64,000 nucleotides of DNA, from contig NZ_AP021874.1 of assembly GCF_009688945.1 (NCBI RefSeq), positions 3,038,001 to 3,102,000 on the forward strand. Direction: 5' to 3'. Position numbers and translations under genes: made by a program. Source of the stretch: Desulfosarcina alkanivorans (lineage in GTDB: Bacteria > Desulfobacterota > Desulfobacteria > Desulfobacterales > Desulfosarcinaceae). Of this stretch, positions 1-8,468 are shown one piece after another. Under the pieces are notes generated by a model. The model did not search any database. It had not been told where the DNA came from and saw only the letters and a program-made list of their open reading frames with translations. The stretch's first letter is position 1; every line of letters begins with the position of its first letter.

Positions 1-524
1 AAAGGATTGCAGCCATCCTGTCCCGCATCCGGGAGTTCACCAAAAACCGCCCCCTGGACGATGATTTGACCCTGCTGGCCCTTTCCTACTTCTCGCCAGA
101 CCGAATGGGTGATTCACTTAAAACCATTGTATTGAGAAATGACATCCGTGAAATCGGTCGAATCATGGACGCGATTACCCATTTCGTCGATTCGGCCTCT
201 TTCCCGCCGGTGGCGGTTCACGATGTCAGCCTGGCCATGGAGGAAATATTCTCAAATATCGTCTTTTATGGGTTCGGCGACGACCTGGAGCATAACATTA
301 CGCTCCACCTGGCCATCGAGGGCGATGCCCTGGTCCTGACGCTTCAGGATGAGGGCATCCCGTTCAACCCCCTGAATGTTCAAATCGGCCGCAAGGACAA
401 GCCCCTGGAGGAAAGGGACAAGGGAGGGATGGGAATTATCCTGGCCAAGAATCTCATGGACAAGATGGAATATCGCCGCGAGCGGGGGAGAAACATCCTG
501 CGGATGGAGAAACGCTATCGTTAG
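1..524 (+). CDS. SpoIIE-type phosphatase / anti-sigma kinase fusion, C-terminal part
   Basis: The frame is open from the left edge, so the gene begins outside the window. The first about 35 residues end in DDLTLLALSYF, the usual end of a SpoIIE/PP2C-type Ser/Thr phosphatase. The same frame then runs without a stop into a GHKL ATPase of the RsbW/SpoIIAB kind: an N-box (EEIFSNIVFYGF), a G1 box (DEGIPFNPL) and a glycine-rich G2 box (GGMGIILAKNL). An internal ATG at 106 could start a separate kinase, but the continuous frame and known phosphatase-kinase fusions favour one protein. The STAS protein 21 bp downstream is the expected antagonist substrate, so this is one partner-switching module. The input and sensor domains are not visible. 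Confidence 0.88.
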   Translation, partial: RIAAILSRIREFTKNRPLDDDLTLLALSYFSPDRMGDSLKTIVLRNDIREIGRIMDAITHFVDSASFPPVAVHDVSLAMEEIFSNIVFYGFGDDLEHNITLHLAIEGDALVLTLQDEGIPFNPLNVQIGRKDKPLEERDKGGMGIILAKNLMDKMEYRRERGRNILRMEKRYR

Positions 525-545
525 CGGTGCAGCAAGGAGAAGCCA

Positions 546-914
546 ATGGATCTATCGGTCACATCGAAACAGAAAATGGACGGGGTGTACATACTGTCGG
601 CGGCCGGCCGGCTGGACACCAATACCTATCCCCGGCTGGAAGCGCGGGTGGAGGTGGTGCTCGAGGAAAAACCCCACACGCTGGTGTTCGATATGGAAAT
701 GCTCGACTACATTTCCAGCATGGGGGTGCGGGTCATCGCCAAGGCACAGAAAACCATGAAGGCCTATAACGGCAGGGTGGTCCTGTTGAACCTGCAGCCC
801 CAGATCCAGAAAGTGTTCGACATCATCAAGGCCCTCCCGTCCCAGCAGGTCTTTTCCGGCATGGATGAACTGGACGATTACCTGGATCGGATGCAGCGGC
901 AGGTCACCGGATAA
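546..914 (+). CDS. STAS-domain anti-sigma factor antagonist
   Basis: This 122-residue protein is a single STAS domain of the SpoIIAA/RsbV type. The signature DYISSMGVRVI (residues 54-64) holds the Ser57/Ser58 pair, one of which aligns with the serine that the kinase phosphorylates and the phosphatase dephosphorylates in this family. It lies 21 bp behind the phosphatase-kinase fusion, which implies co-transcription and direct partner switching. The ATG at 546 follows an AAGGAG ribosome site. The downstream sigma factor or other output is not in the window. Confidence 0.9.
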   Translation: MDLSVTSKQKMDGVYILSAAGRLDTNTYPRLEARVEVVLEEKPHTLVFDMEMLDYISSMGVRVIAKAQKTMKAYNGRVVLLNLQPQIQKVFDIIKALPSQQVFSGMDELDDYLDRMQRQVTG

Positions 915-1199
915 AGCCTCAGCGTTCGATGTAAGTACCACACGGGCTTTGCCTGCGAACTCCGGTATTCGGGCGTACCCGTATCGCCCCCGGATTCGAC
1001 AGATTAAGGCTGTTATCTCCCCCTGTTGCCGTCGAAGGCTGTCTTCGACCTCAAATTTCAATTGGGCTGCCTGAACCAAAGGACAATCGGAGCCGGTTTC
1101 TGCCAATGCCGACTAGATGTAGGTGAGGTTTTACGGCAATACATCTCGGCAGGCATCGCAGACCTGCACAAACCAACCCGGCCCCTTTTTCCGGGTTCT

Positions 1200-1373
1200 T
1201 CACCCGAAAAGGCGCTGTCGGCCAAACAGGTATGGCTCCGATTCGAAAAATGGAAAACGCGTCTGAAGCTTACGGTCGAAACTGAACAGTTTTTCGGCCT
1301 GGTGGGTTTGGGCCTGGCCGACATCATCCTCGATCAACACCCTTACGATGGCGTTGGCATCCAGTGCGACCAT
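1200..1373 (-). pseudogene. VapC-like PIN-domain toxin with internal deletion
   Basis: The 57-codon frame starts MVALDANAIVRVLIEDD, the classic VapC/PIN opening that contains the first acidic metal ligand (Asp5). By residues 30-36 it already reads FSFDRKL, which resembles the C-terminal TFDRKL motif of PIN toxins normally found near residue 115-120. About 80-90 residues, including the central acidic ligands, are therefore missing, so the product should have no RNase activity. It follows an intact AbrB-type antitoxin on the same strand after 110 bp, more than the usual overlap. The 285 bases between it and the STAS gene show no convincing coding content. I infer a decayed toxin rather than a working one. 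Confidence 0.6.
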
Positions 1374-1483
1374 TCATCAACCCTTTGCAGTCACCGTCCC
1401 TGGATTGCGCTTTCCATCTGCTCGATCGAAACAGGTTTGTCGGGTTTTCTGTGTTTAAGAAGACCGAAAACCGAACTGGCCGG

Positions 1484-1624
1484 TTATTGTTCCGTGGTAA
1501 TGAGCACCTTGCCCTCCTCGAGCGGCACGAAAATCAGCTTTCCGGAGGTTAGGATTTGCAAAAACTCCCTGATTTTTTTGGGGATGGCAACCTGTCCCGT
1601 TGATGATAAGGTCCCTGTCTCCAT
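1484..1624 (-). CDS. AbrB/MazE-type antitoxin (SpoVT-AbrB domain)
   Basis: A 46-residue protein that is almost exactly one swapped-hairpin AbrB domain. It has TLSSTGQVAIPKKIREFL (residues 5-22), matching the family pattern of a short strand, GQV-IP and IR, followed by GKLIFVPLEEGKVLITT. The start is supported by GGAGG about 5 bases before the ATG at 1624. Antitoxins of this class bind their own promoter as dimers, and an inverted repeat sits just upstream. The toxin partner downstream is internally deleted, so this may be a relic or act only as a DNA-binding protein. Confidence 0.82.
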   Translation of the reverse strand: METGTLSSTGQVAIPKKIREFLQILTSGKLIFVPLEEGKVLITTEQ

Positions 1625-1650
1625 AGCGCCCTCCAAGACGTTTATAATTT

Positions 1651-1670
1651 TCCTTACTTTTCAGTAAGGA
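1651..1670. promoter_or_regulatory. Inverted repeat upstream of antitoxin, probable operator
   Basis: TCCTTAC and GTAAGGA form perfect 7-bp arms around a 6-base spacer, 27-46 bp upstream of the antitoxin start. AATTATAAA, a possible -10 region for the minus strand, lies between the repeat and the gene. Autorepression by the AbrB-type antitoxin is inferred from position only. Confidence 0.45.
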
Positions 1671-1824
1671 TACCAAGCAACGCCGAAAATGCCAAAGATG
1701 TTGGTGGCAACTAGCTTTCAAACAGCCAATCGATGAATCTTGACACACTTGCGGCGGAGGGATAAAACCGGCAGCATGAAAAACGGGGAAAAGCGTTTCG
1801 CTCCCCCCATGAAAGGAGATATCC

Positions 1825-2478
1825 ATGGACGACCCCATCCCCCACTACTGGAAAATACGGCTGCAGAAACTTAAAAAGGCCCTGGAGGCCAACAATTTCG
1901 ACGTCTACATCGCCGATAATAAGGACATGGCCAAAAAGATTGCCTACAACACCATCATCCCGGCCATCTCCGCCCGAACCATATCCTGGGGCGGGTCCAT
2001 GACCTTTGTCGGCACACGCCTGTATGAGGCCCTGAAAAGCGACCCCAACTACACGGTGATCGACACCTACGATAAAAGCCTCTCGCCGGAACAGGGTATC
2101 CAGCGGCGGCGGGAATCACTGATCGTGGATCTGTTCATCACCGGAACCAACGCCGTTACGGAAAACGGCCAGCTGGTCAACCTGGACATGATCGGCAACC
2201 GGGTCGCAGCCCTGACCTTCGGGCCGAAACAGGTGCTGGTCTTCGTCGGCCGAAACAAGATCGTACCGGATCGCGAGGCCGCCATCGCCCGCATCAAAAA
2301 CTACGCCGCCCCGGTCAATGTCATGCGGCTGGACAAAAAGAATCCCTGCGGCAAAACCGGTCGCTGCGAAAACTGCAGCAGTCCGGATCGCATCTGCAAC
2401 ACCTGGACAATCACGGAAAAGAGTTTCCCCAAGCACCGGGTGAAGGTCGTTCTGATCAATGAAGACATGGGCTTTTGA
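1825..2478 (+). CDS. LUD-domain (LutC/YkgG-like) protein
   Basis: 217 residues covering one LUD domain (DUF162). Landmarks are SWGGSM (54-59) and LFITGTNAVTENGQLVNLD (103-121), typical of lactate-utilisation subunit C and related stand-alone proteins. A four-Cys cluster (C175, C181, C184, C191) near the C-terminus could hold a metal or Fe-S centre. AAAGGAG precedes the ATG. No lutA or lutB genes are adjacent, so a role in lactate oxidation cannot be claimed. In sulfate reducers, stand-alone members of this family are common and mostly uncharacterised. Confidence 0.82.
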   Translation: MDDPIPHYWKIRLQKLKKALEANNFDVYIADNKDMAKKIAYNTIIPAISARTISWGGSMTFVGTRLYEALKSDPNYTVIDTYDKSLSPEQGIQRRRESLIVDLFITGTNAVTENGQLVNLDMIGNRVAALTFGPKQVLVFVGRNKIVPDREAAIARIKNYAAPVNVMRLDKKNPCGKTGRCENCSSPDRICNTWTITEKSFPKHRVKVVLINEDMGF

Positions 2479-2600
2479 GGCCACGGAAAACGGCTGCCGT
2501 TGCCCTGAGGAGAGCTTCCGAAAACCGCCTGACGGATTCGGAAGCGCCCGGACACCCAATCTGAAAATAACGGGGCCAACCCGACCAAGGAGCAATCGAG

Positions 2601-2894
2601 ATGACCATCGAAGCGACCACCTGGCTTTACGTAACCATCCAGCAGGCCGGCGCCGACGAACAGATCGTCGGGCAGACCGACACCGAACACGACATTTCTT
2701 TCATTCCCGCCTTTTTAAACAAAGAGGACGCGCAGCAGGCCATGTTTCATCTGCCGCTGGAGAAAAAGAAAAAATACGAGGTGCAGGCCATCATTTACGA
2801 AGATCTCGCCCGTCACGCCGTTGAAAACGGGTTTTTGATTTTTGTGCTGGACGAGGACGGCAAGGTGCTGGAGCGTCTTCCTGCCGCCCGGTGA
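2601..2894 (+). CDS. Conserved hypothetical protein, 97 aa
   Basis: A small soluble acidic protein with no signal peptide or membrane segment. FIPAFLNKEDAQQAMFHLP (residues 34-52) vaguely resembles SseB-like domains, but I cannot assign a family. The start is supported by AAGGAG seven bases before the ATG. It follows the LUD gene by 122 bp on the same strand and may share its transcript. The function is unknown. Confidence 0.6.
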   Translation: MTIEATTWLYVTIQQAGADEQIVGQTDTEHDISFIPAFLNKEDAQQAMFHLPLEKKKKYEVQAIIYEDLARHAVENGFLIFVLDEDGKVLERLPAAR

Positions 2895-2906
2895 GGCGGC
2901 CGGGTA

Positions 2907-4127
2907 TCAAGCTGTTTTTTTCTCAGCGCCGGAAAAAACGGTCTCGGGAATTTCCGGTGGCAGGGTCTCGATGTAAACGGACTGGCTGGGGAAGGCAAAA
3001 GAGGCGCCCGCCGTCTCTACAATCCGCTTGATTTCACAGGCCAGGTTCTCTTTGATCGCCAGCCATTCCCCCCATACGGTGGTCTTGGTGAAGCAATAGA
3101 TCAGGATATCGATGGAAGAATCGCTGAAACGGTCGATGCGCACAAAGGTGGAAACCGCCGGCGTGGTGTCGAAGGCATCGGATTCGCGGATGTAGGCGTC
3201 GATGCCGTCGCAGATGGCTCTCAACTGGTCAACCGTGGTGTGATACGCCACCCCGATGGCCCAATAGATTCGCCGGTGGGTCATCAGGCTGTAATTGACC
3301 AGGGAATTGTCCGACAGCCTGGCGTTGGGCACATACACCGGCGCCTTGTCGAACTGGCGGATCAGGGTGGAACGGAACCCGATGTTTTCCACCGTGCCTT
3401 CCACCTCCCCGTCCACCTTGATCCAGTCGCCCGGGTTGAACCGTTTTTCGGCAATAATCAGGATCCCGGCGATCAGGTTCTTGAACAGATCCTGGGCGCC
3501 CAGCGCCACGGCGACACCGAACAGCCCGAGCCCGGCGATGATCGGGCCGATCCGGATGCCCCAGATCTCCAGGATGGTGGCGGTACCGATGAAGATCAGG
3601 GCCACGTTGATGGCCTTGATCAGCCAGGCCACCATGGAAGCGGTGAAGTATTTTTCCAGTTGCCGGAGGATGCCGGACAGGGGGGACACCAGGTTCCTGA
3701 ACGCCCAGAAAATGACAAATACGATCATCGAACGCACGATACGATCGGCAAACAGTTCCAGACTGCCGGACAGGGCCAGATAGTCGACGGCCAGATAAAC
3801 ACCCAGCACCACGGGGATAAAGGCGATGGGCCGCTCCAGCACCGTCAGGGCCTCATCGTCGAATCGCATTTTGGTTTTCCCGGCCAGCCTTTTCAGTTGG
3901 CCGAGAACGATTTTCACGAACAGGCTGCGGACCAGCAAGGCCGCCAGGACGATGGCCAGGGCCACGAAAATCCGCCCCAGGCTCGTCTCCAGCAGTCCCT
4001 TGTCCCAGACATCCACAACCAGCAACCAGAATTGTTTCAAGGTTTCCAAAGCATCACTCCACGTTGCGCGAAAAGCCCCCCTGACGGCAATCCAGGCGGA
4101 GAAAAATCGCTCGTTTCCACGATCCAT
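2907..4127 (-). CDS. MscS-family mechanosensitive channel
   Basis: 406 residues. There are three to four N-terminal hydrophobic segments, then the MscS pore helix and beta domain (ISLL-like region GAQDLFKNLIAGILIIAEKRFNPGDWIKVDG, quoted in part), and a C-terminal alpha/beta domain. The pore region GLFGVAVALGAQD shows the Gly/Ala packing of MscS TM3. The protein should release solutes on hypo-osmotic shock at the inner membrane. The start is uncertain: the ATG at 4127 (MDRGNERF) is preferred, but the frame stays open to a TTG at 4229. It converges on the 97-aa gene, with only 12 bp between their stops. Confidence 0.88.
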   Translation of the reverse strand: MDRGNERFFSAWIAVRGAFRATWSDALETLKQFWLLVVDVWDKGLLETSLGRIFVALAIVLAALLVRSLFVKIVLGQLKRLAGKTKMRFDDEALTVLERPIAFIPVVLGVYLAVDYLALSGSLELFADRIVRSMIVFVIFWAFRNLVSPLSGILRQLEKYFTASMVAWLIKAINVALIFIGTATILEIWGIRIGPIIAGLGLFGVAVALGAQDLFKNLIAGILIIAEKRFNPGDWIKVDGEVEGTVENIGFRSTLIRQFDKAPVYVPNARLSDNSLVNYSLMTHRRIYWAIGVAYHTTVDQLRAICDGIDAYIRESDAFDTTPAVSTFVRIDRFSDSSIDILIYCFTKTTVWGEWLAIKENLACEIKRIVETAGASFAFPSQSVYIETLPPEIPETVFSGAEKKTA

Positions 4128-4260
4128 TGGTAAAAAAGGCAGCCGGCACCGCCTTCTGGCGCTGTCCGTCGGCCGGGCACCTGCTGCCACGAGCAGCAGG
4201 ATGGTAAATGGATCGGGCCCGCCGTTCAACTATTTTTTATGAAAACAGCGATGAATCGGC

Positions 4261-5094
4261 TCACCGGGGGACATTGATCCGGCGGGTCATAAAGGTCGAC
4301 ACGGCGGCAAGCACCGCGTCGGTTTTTTCCAGATGCGGTGCGTGGCCGCAGCCGGGGATCACCGCCACGTCCACCGCGCCCCCGGCGTTTCTCCGGATGG
4401 CATCGATCTGGGCCTGCGACCCGTAGGCGTCATTTTCCCCCTGAATGGCCAGCACCGGTACGCGGATGGCCGGCAGGAAGGGTTCGATGGTCCAGGACCT
4501 GAAATGGGGGTGAAGCCAGACGTCGCTCCATCCCCGGAAGGCGCACCGGGTATTTTTCCCGTGGTAATGGGCCAGGCGGGTTTTAAGGTCTCCATTGAGA
4601 TAACGTTTGCGCGCGGCCTCAATGGATTGTCGGGTGAGGGCTTCGCAAAACACATGGGCGGCCAGGGTGACGACGCCTTTCAGGCCCGGCCCGGGGATAC
4701 CGCCGGCATGGATCAGGGCGATGGAGCCGCCGTCGGAATGACCGACGAGAACGTAATCGCCAATGCCGGTTTGCCGGAGGACCTCAGGCAGCACGGTCAA
4801 CCCGTCGTGATGCATGAAATCGATGGCCCGCGGCAGTGGGCAGGGATCGGAGCCGCCGTATCCCAGGCGGCTGAAAACCAGGGCCCCCCAACCGATAAGT
4901 TCGGAAAACCGCGCGGGGAAATTCCGCCACAGGGCCACGCATCCCAGTCCCTCGTGGAGGAATACCAGCGTGGGCGCTTCGTCCGGCCCGGGACCGATCC
5001 ACTGCGCCTCCAGCCGCCCGGCATCTGAATGAATATCCAATCGGCCCGGTCGAATTATTTCTGGTACCACCGGCCGCCGGCATCCTGGAGCCAT
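4261..5094 (-). CDS. Alpha/beta hydrolase
   Basis: 277 residues with a complete hydrolase fold. The nucleophile elbow GHSDGG has Ser120, the acid is probably Asp222 (QGENDAYG) and the base His251 (GCGHAPHLE). The oxyanion-hole region is FLHEGLGC. Substrate cannot be predicted; an ester or lactone hydrolase is most likely. The start at 5094 overlaps the end of the ydbL-like gene by 40 bp, which suggests it is the last gene of that operon. A TTG at 5040 is an alternative start. Confidence 0.82.
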   Translation of the reverse strand: MAPGCRRPVVPEIIRPGRLDIHSDAGRLEAQWIGPGPDEAPTLVFLHEGLGCVALWRNFPARFSELIGWGALVFSRLGYGGSDPCPLPRAIDFMHHDGLTVLPEVLRQTGIGDYVLVGHSDGGSIALIHAGGIPGPGLKGVVTLAAHVFCEALTRQSIEAARKRYLNGDLKTRLAHYHGKNTRCAFRGWSDVWLHPHFRSWTIEPFLPAIRVPVLAIQGENDAYGSQAQIDAIRRNAGGAVDVAVIPGCGHAPHLEKTDAVLAAVSTFMTRRINVPR

Positions 5095-5426
5095 TCTCCG
5101 GCCTTGGCTTTTTTGGCAATCTGCAATGCCCGTCGCCGGCCGACCACCGCTGCCGTGGTGCCCTGCTGCCGGGCGATGGCATGGTAAACCCGCTGGCGGT
5201 CGTTATTCTCCGCCGCCACCAGTTCCTCTTCGGGCTTTTTGCCGCCGACGAAGGCCAGAAACCCCTGATTGTCCTCCCCGATGGCACCGGCGGCCTTGAG
5301 TTCGATAATCTTGGGAAGCCGGTCTTTCATCCGCGATTTGATATCACCGCCAAATACAGGCCCCGAAAAAATAAAAGCGGCGGCAACCATCGCTGCCACC
5401 AACCAGGAATACCGTGTCCGGTTCAT
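5055..5426 (-). CDS. ydbL: YdbL-like periplasmic protein (DUF1318)
   Basis: 123 residues. A signal peptide (hydrophobic core about residues 8-22, cut after VFG or nearby) is followed by a DUF1318 domain with the family markers IGEDNQGFLAF, ENNDRQRVYHAIA and a C-terminal GRWYQK. The chosen ATG at 5426 follows AAAGGA. It lies downstream of ynbE- and ydbH-like genes in the same order as in E. coli. There the YdbH-YnbE pair bridges inner and outer membranes for phospholipid traffic and YdbL is thought to modulate their assembly. Confidence 0.85.
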   Translation of the reverse strand: MNRTRYSWLVAAMVAAAFIFSGPVFGGDIKSRMKDRLPKIIELKAAGAIGEDNQGFLAFVGGKKPEEELVAAENNDRQRVYHAIARQQGTTAAVVGRRRALQIAKKAKAGEWLQDAGGRWYQK

Positions 5427-5472
5427 CTCAACAGTCCTTTCCCTGCCGACAAAACACCATGGGTCAGCAGTC

Positions 5473-5685
5473 TCATTCAATGGGCTGGATGGCCCCGGCA
5501 GTTTCATCGATATCACCGAAAAAATCGTCAAGGGCCCGGTCCACCTTCACATTCACGTCGATCGTAATGTGGATGGGCTTGATTTCCACCGGTTCTACCG
5601 CCACTTCATGGCGGGTGGCGCAGGATGAAAGGCCCCAGACGGCCCAGACGGTTGCCGCCAACGGCAGCAACATCTTTTTCAGCAT
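5473..5685 (-). CDS. ynbE: YnbE-like outer-membrane lipoprotein
   Basis: 70 residues. The N-terminus has a lipoprotein signal with lipobox LSSC (Cys22), then a short region VEIKPIHITIDVNVKVDRALDDFF (quoted in part), the beta-prone stretch shared by YnbE proteins. In E. coli YnbE multimerises at the outer membrane and stacks on the C-terminus of YdbH by beta-strand augmentation. The ATG starts 11 bp after the ydbH-like gene ends, so the two are surely co-transcribed. Confidence 0.85.
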   Translation of the reverse strand: MLKKMLLPLAATVWAVWGLSSCATRHEVAVEPVEIKPIHITIDVNVKVDRALDDFFGDIDETAGAIQPIE

Positions 5686-5696
5686 AACGGGTCTCC

Positions 5697-8468
5697 TTAC
5701 TCGATCATGTTGACAATGTCCTTATACTGCAAAAGCTGATTCAGGGGAAGCCTCAGGTTGACGTCCAGGCCGATGCCCTGAAAAACCGATCCCCGGGCGC
5801 CGGCCTCGACGCGAACAAAGCTGCCGATCTCCTTTCTGTAAACGAATGGCAGGGGGTTGACCGGCTTGCCGTCGAACTGGAGGCGCATGACCACATCCTC
5901 CCCTTCGGACATCAACCCGAGCTTTGCCCAGGTGTAGGCGTAGTTTTTCAGCGCCTCCCGGGCCAGTTCCACCTGGGCAAACTGGGGGGTCCCCGCCGGG
6001 ATGCCCCGGGTGAGGACCTCCGTGCCGGTGAGTTGAACCTGTCCGCCTTCACCGGGTGTGGAAAAGAGGAACCCGTCGTCGAAACGGATGTTGCCGTTGC
6101 GGTATACGACGGGGATCCTGCCGTTGACCGTCCCGGTCCCCCTGGCGTTGACCGACCCCAATTGCTCGAGAATGCGGGACAACCCCAACTGCTGGCAGTA
6201 AAGGCTCACCCGGTAGTCCTGTTTGCCGGCCGTGACACGCAGCGATCCGGCGTCCACCTTTCCCCCGCACCAGAACATACGGCCTCTTTCAAGAAACAAG
6301 GTCTGCCCCGATTCCACCTGTACGTCAAATTCACCGCCGTCCACGACGATGCCGCCCATGGCGGCACTGGAAAAGCGGACCTTCTGGGCGGGGCCGCTGC
6401 GGAGGCGGGGCAGTTCGGGGAAGCGCAGGGCCGCATCGATGCCCGTCACCACAATGTTTTTTTCCGCCACCCGCAGGCTGCCGTCCTTCATGGAAAAATC
6501 GACATCGCCGCGCAGGCCGCTGGGGGAAAAGGAAGCATTCCCCTTAGCCGCCACCGTCCCGGTCAGGGACACCCCTTTCCCTGCCGGAAACAACCGTTCC
6601 AGGTCACGATCAACCGTCAGTTCATAGGGGGGCATCCTGAACGCGACGTCGGCAGAGGGGAGACGCGCCCCACGGGTGCGAACGGTTCCCGTGAAACGGA
6701 CGGCCATTCCCGGCAGCAGGTCGCTGGCATGGGTGGCGGAAAAGGCATAGGCATCTGCTTGGCGGGTGATGCGGCCCTGGAGGTTTCCGAGGACGCGCGG
6801 ACCGTCGTCGATCCGGGCAACGGAGAAGGTGCCCGCCCGGACCGCTTTTCCGGCAACCGAGTGGTAGGGGACGTCTAACCGGACGCCCGACAAACGCAGG
6901 CCGCTGTCCTGGTGATGAAACCGGCCCCCGGCAATTTCTACCCGGCCGTCGACCACCGGCGGATCGCTGCCTTGCCGCTGAAACCGCGCCGACACGGTCA
7001 GAGCATCGAGTTTACCGGCCATGCCGCGGCCGGTGACCGTCGGTTCGGAAAACTGGATCCGGGCATCGCCGGACCAGGCGGCACCATGGGGACCGTCCCC
7101 GAACCGCAGGCGACCTGCGGCATCCGCCGAAGGCAGGTTGGCCAGTGTGCCGGCCAGGACCGCCCGGATCGTGCTCAGATCCAGGGTCCAGTCGGCGCCC
7201 CCCTTTTGACGGTCACCCGCCGCTGTAAAACGAAAACGGGGCGGGGCACCATGAATACCGATCCCGCCCGCCATCCCTGTCCATAGGCCTGCGGGCGTAT
7301 CCGGACCGCTTCCGTTCGTCTGGAATTGGGCGGTCCATTCGCCCGATGCGTTGTGGGTGGCCGCGAATGTCAAGGGCAGTGGGACGCCGGCGGTCAACGC
7401 AACCGGTGTCGTGCGATCGAGTGAAAAAGGAAGGACCGTCAGGTCGGCGGTCCCCGCAACCGTTCTCAGGTCGGTATCGACGTCCACGGTTGCCGTCAGC
7501 ATGTTCAGGGACACGGGTGCCGGTCTCTGAAGCCGAACGCCGCCGGCGGTGACCTGCCAGGCCTTGAGATTCCCGGACCTGGCTGACAGGACCGCCGGGG
7601 CCCCTCCCCGCTCCGGTCCGGCCCGAACCGGCGCGCAGGCCAGACCGCCGTCGTGCCAGGTCAGGTCAATGGCCGCATCACCAATGGACACCGGCGCCAG
7701 GTTTATCCCGGCGGCTGCCCGGACACTGACCCTTCCGGTGGCGTCCAGACCGGGGACCCGGTGGACCAGGTCGGCAAAACGATCTATGTCAATCATATCG
7801 CCGTCTACGCGTAACCGCCCTTTCCGCTGTTTCACATCGACCCGGACGGTCACCGCCAGTGCCTGTCCGCGGGGGAACAGGCGCAGGCGGGCATCCAGGC
7901 CGGTCATATCCTCTCCATCCGGGGTCAGCACGAGGTCAAAGGGAATTTTATAGAAGGCGCTGCCCCAGGCCAGGTTGATGAGGCCGCTGCGGACGTCGAG
8001 TTTTCCCAGCTGGACGGCCGCCAGGGGAGATGGCCCGTCGGCGGACGCCTCGGCTGCCGTTTCACCTTTCGCCACGGCTCGCCAGTTCACCCCCGGAAAA
8101 GAGATGCCGCCGGGGCCGACGGAGGCGTTGATCACGACATCACGAATGCGTATGCGGTCGATTTTTTTCCGGCGCAGGCCAGCCGGTGTATAGTCGAGAA
8201 CGATGGCGCCCATGGCCAGGGCCGGCCGGTCGGCAGGACCGAAGACAAAAGGCCCCGCAGTCGTCTGGCGCAGGCCGATCCGGGTGATCCGTCCCGAAAA
8301 ATCGGCAACGCCCAGGCGCTGGATCTGCGCCACGGGAAGCCGCCGGGTCACCATCGCCGGCAGGTAAAGATAACCTGCCATAAGCAGGCATCCCCCTATG
8401 GCGGCGGCGGCGATCGCCAGACAGCCGACAGTCAGCCAAAACCGTCTGCGTGGTCGGGTGTCGTTCAT
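5697..8468 (-). CDS. ydbH: YdbH-like AsmA-family intermembrane lipid transport protein
   Basis: 923 residues. A single N-terminal membrane anchor (about residues 10-33) is followed by a very long beta-rich periplasmic region typical of AsmA-like bridge proteins. The C-terminal part (from about residue 700, including the stretch around LSRILEQLGSVNARGTGTVNG) corresponds to the YdbH 'dicarboxylate transport' domain, a historic misnomer. Together with the downstream YnbE and YdbL homologues it should form a hydrophobic groove carrying phospholipids between membranes. The protein starts at ATG 8468, one base before the stop of the TMEM43/TPR gene, so the operon probably begins further upstream. 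Confidence 0.87.
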   Translation of the reverse strand: MNDTRPRRRFWLTVGCLAIAAAAIGGCLLMAGYLYLPAMVTRRLPVAQIQRLGVADFSGRITRIGLRQTTAGPFVFGPADRPALAMGAIVLDYTPAGLRRKKIDRIRIRDVVINASVGPGGISFPGVNWRAVAKGETAAEASADGPSPLAAVQLGKLDVRSGLINLAWGSAFYKIPFDLVLTPDGEDMTGLDARLRLFPRGQALAVTVRVDVKQRKGRLRVDGDMIDIDRFADLVHRVPGLDATGRVSVRAAAGINLAPVSIGDAAIDLTWHDGGLACAPVRAGPERGGAPAVLSARSGNLKAWQVTAGGVRLQRPAPVSLNMLTATVDVDTDLRTVAGTADLTVLPFSLDRTTPVALTAGVPLPLTFAATHNASGEWTAQFQTNGSGPDTPAGLWTGMAGGIGIHGAPPRFRFTAAGDRQKGGADWTLDLSTIRAVLAGTLANLPSADAAGRLRFGDGPHGAAWSGDARIQFSEPTVTGRGMAGKLDALTVSARFQRQGSDPPVVDGRVEIAGGRFHHQDSGLRLSGVRLDVPYHSVAGKAVRAGTFSVARIDDGPRVLGNLQGRITRQADAYAFSATHASDLLPGMAVRFTGTVRTRGARLPSADVAFRMPPYELTVDRDLERLFPAGKGVSLTGTVAAKGNASFSPSGLRGDVDFSMKDGSLRVAEKNIVVTGIDAALRFPELPRLRSGPAQKVRFSSAAMGGIVVDGGEFDVQVESGQTLFLERGRMFWCGGKVDAGSLRVTAGKQDYRVSLYCQQLGLSRILEQLGSVNARGTGTVNGRIPVVYRNGNIRFDDGFLFSTPGEGGQVQLTGTEVLTRGIPAGTPQFAQVELAREALKNYAYTWAKLGLMSEGEDVVMRLQFDGKPVNPLPFVYRKEIGSFVRVEAGARGSVFQGIGLDVNLRLPLNQLLQYKDIVNMIE

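Noticed and set aside
552..1106. 184-codon minus-strand open frame
   Set aside because: It runs antisense through the whole STAS gene, has no ribosome site and no family-like sequence; GC-rich DNA commonly leaves such frames open.
3240..4133. 297-codon plus-strand open frame
   Set aside because: It is the exact antisense of the MscS gene; its sequence is rich in His, Gln, Asp and Pro, as expected for a shadow frame.
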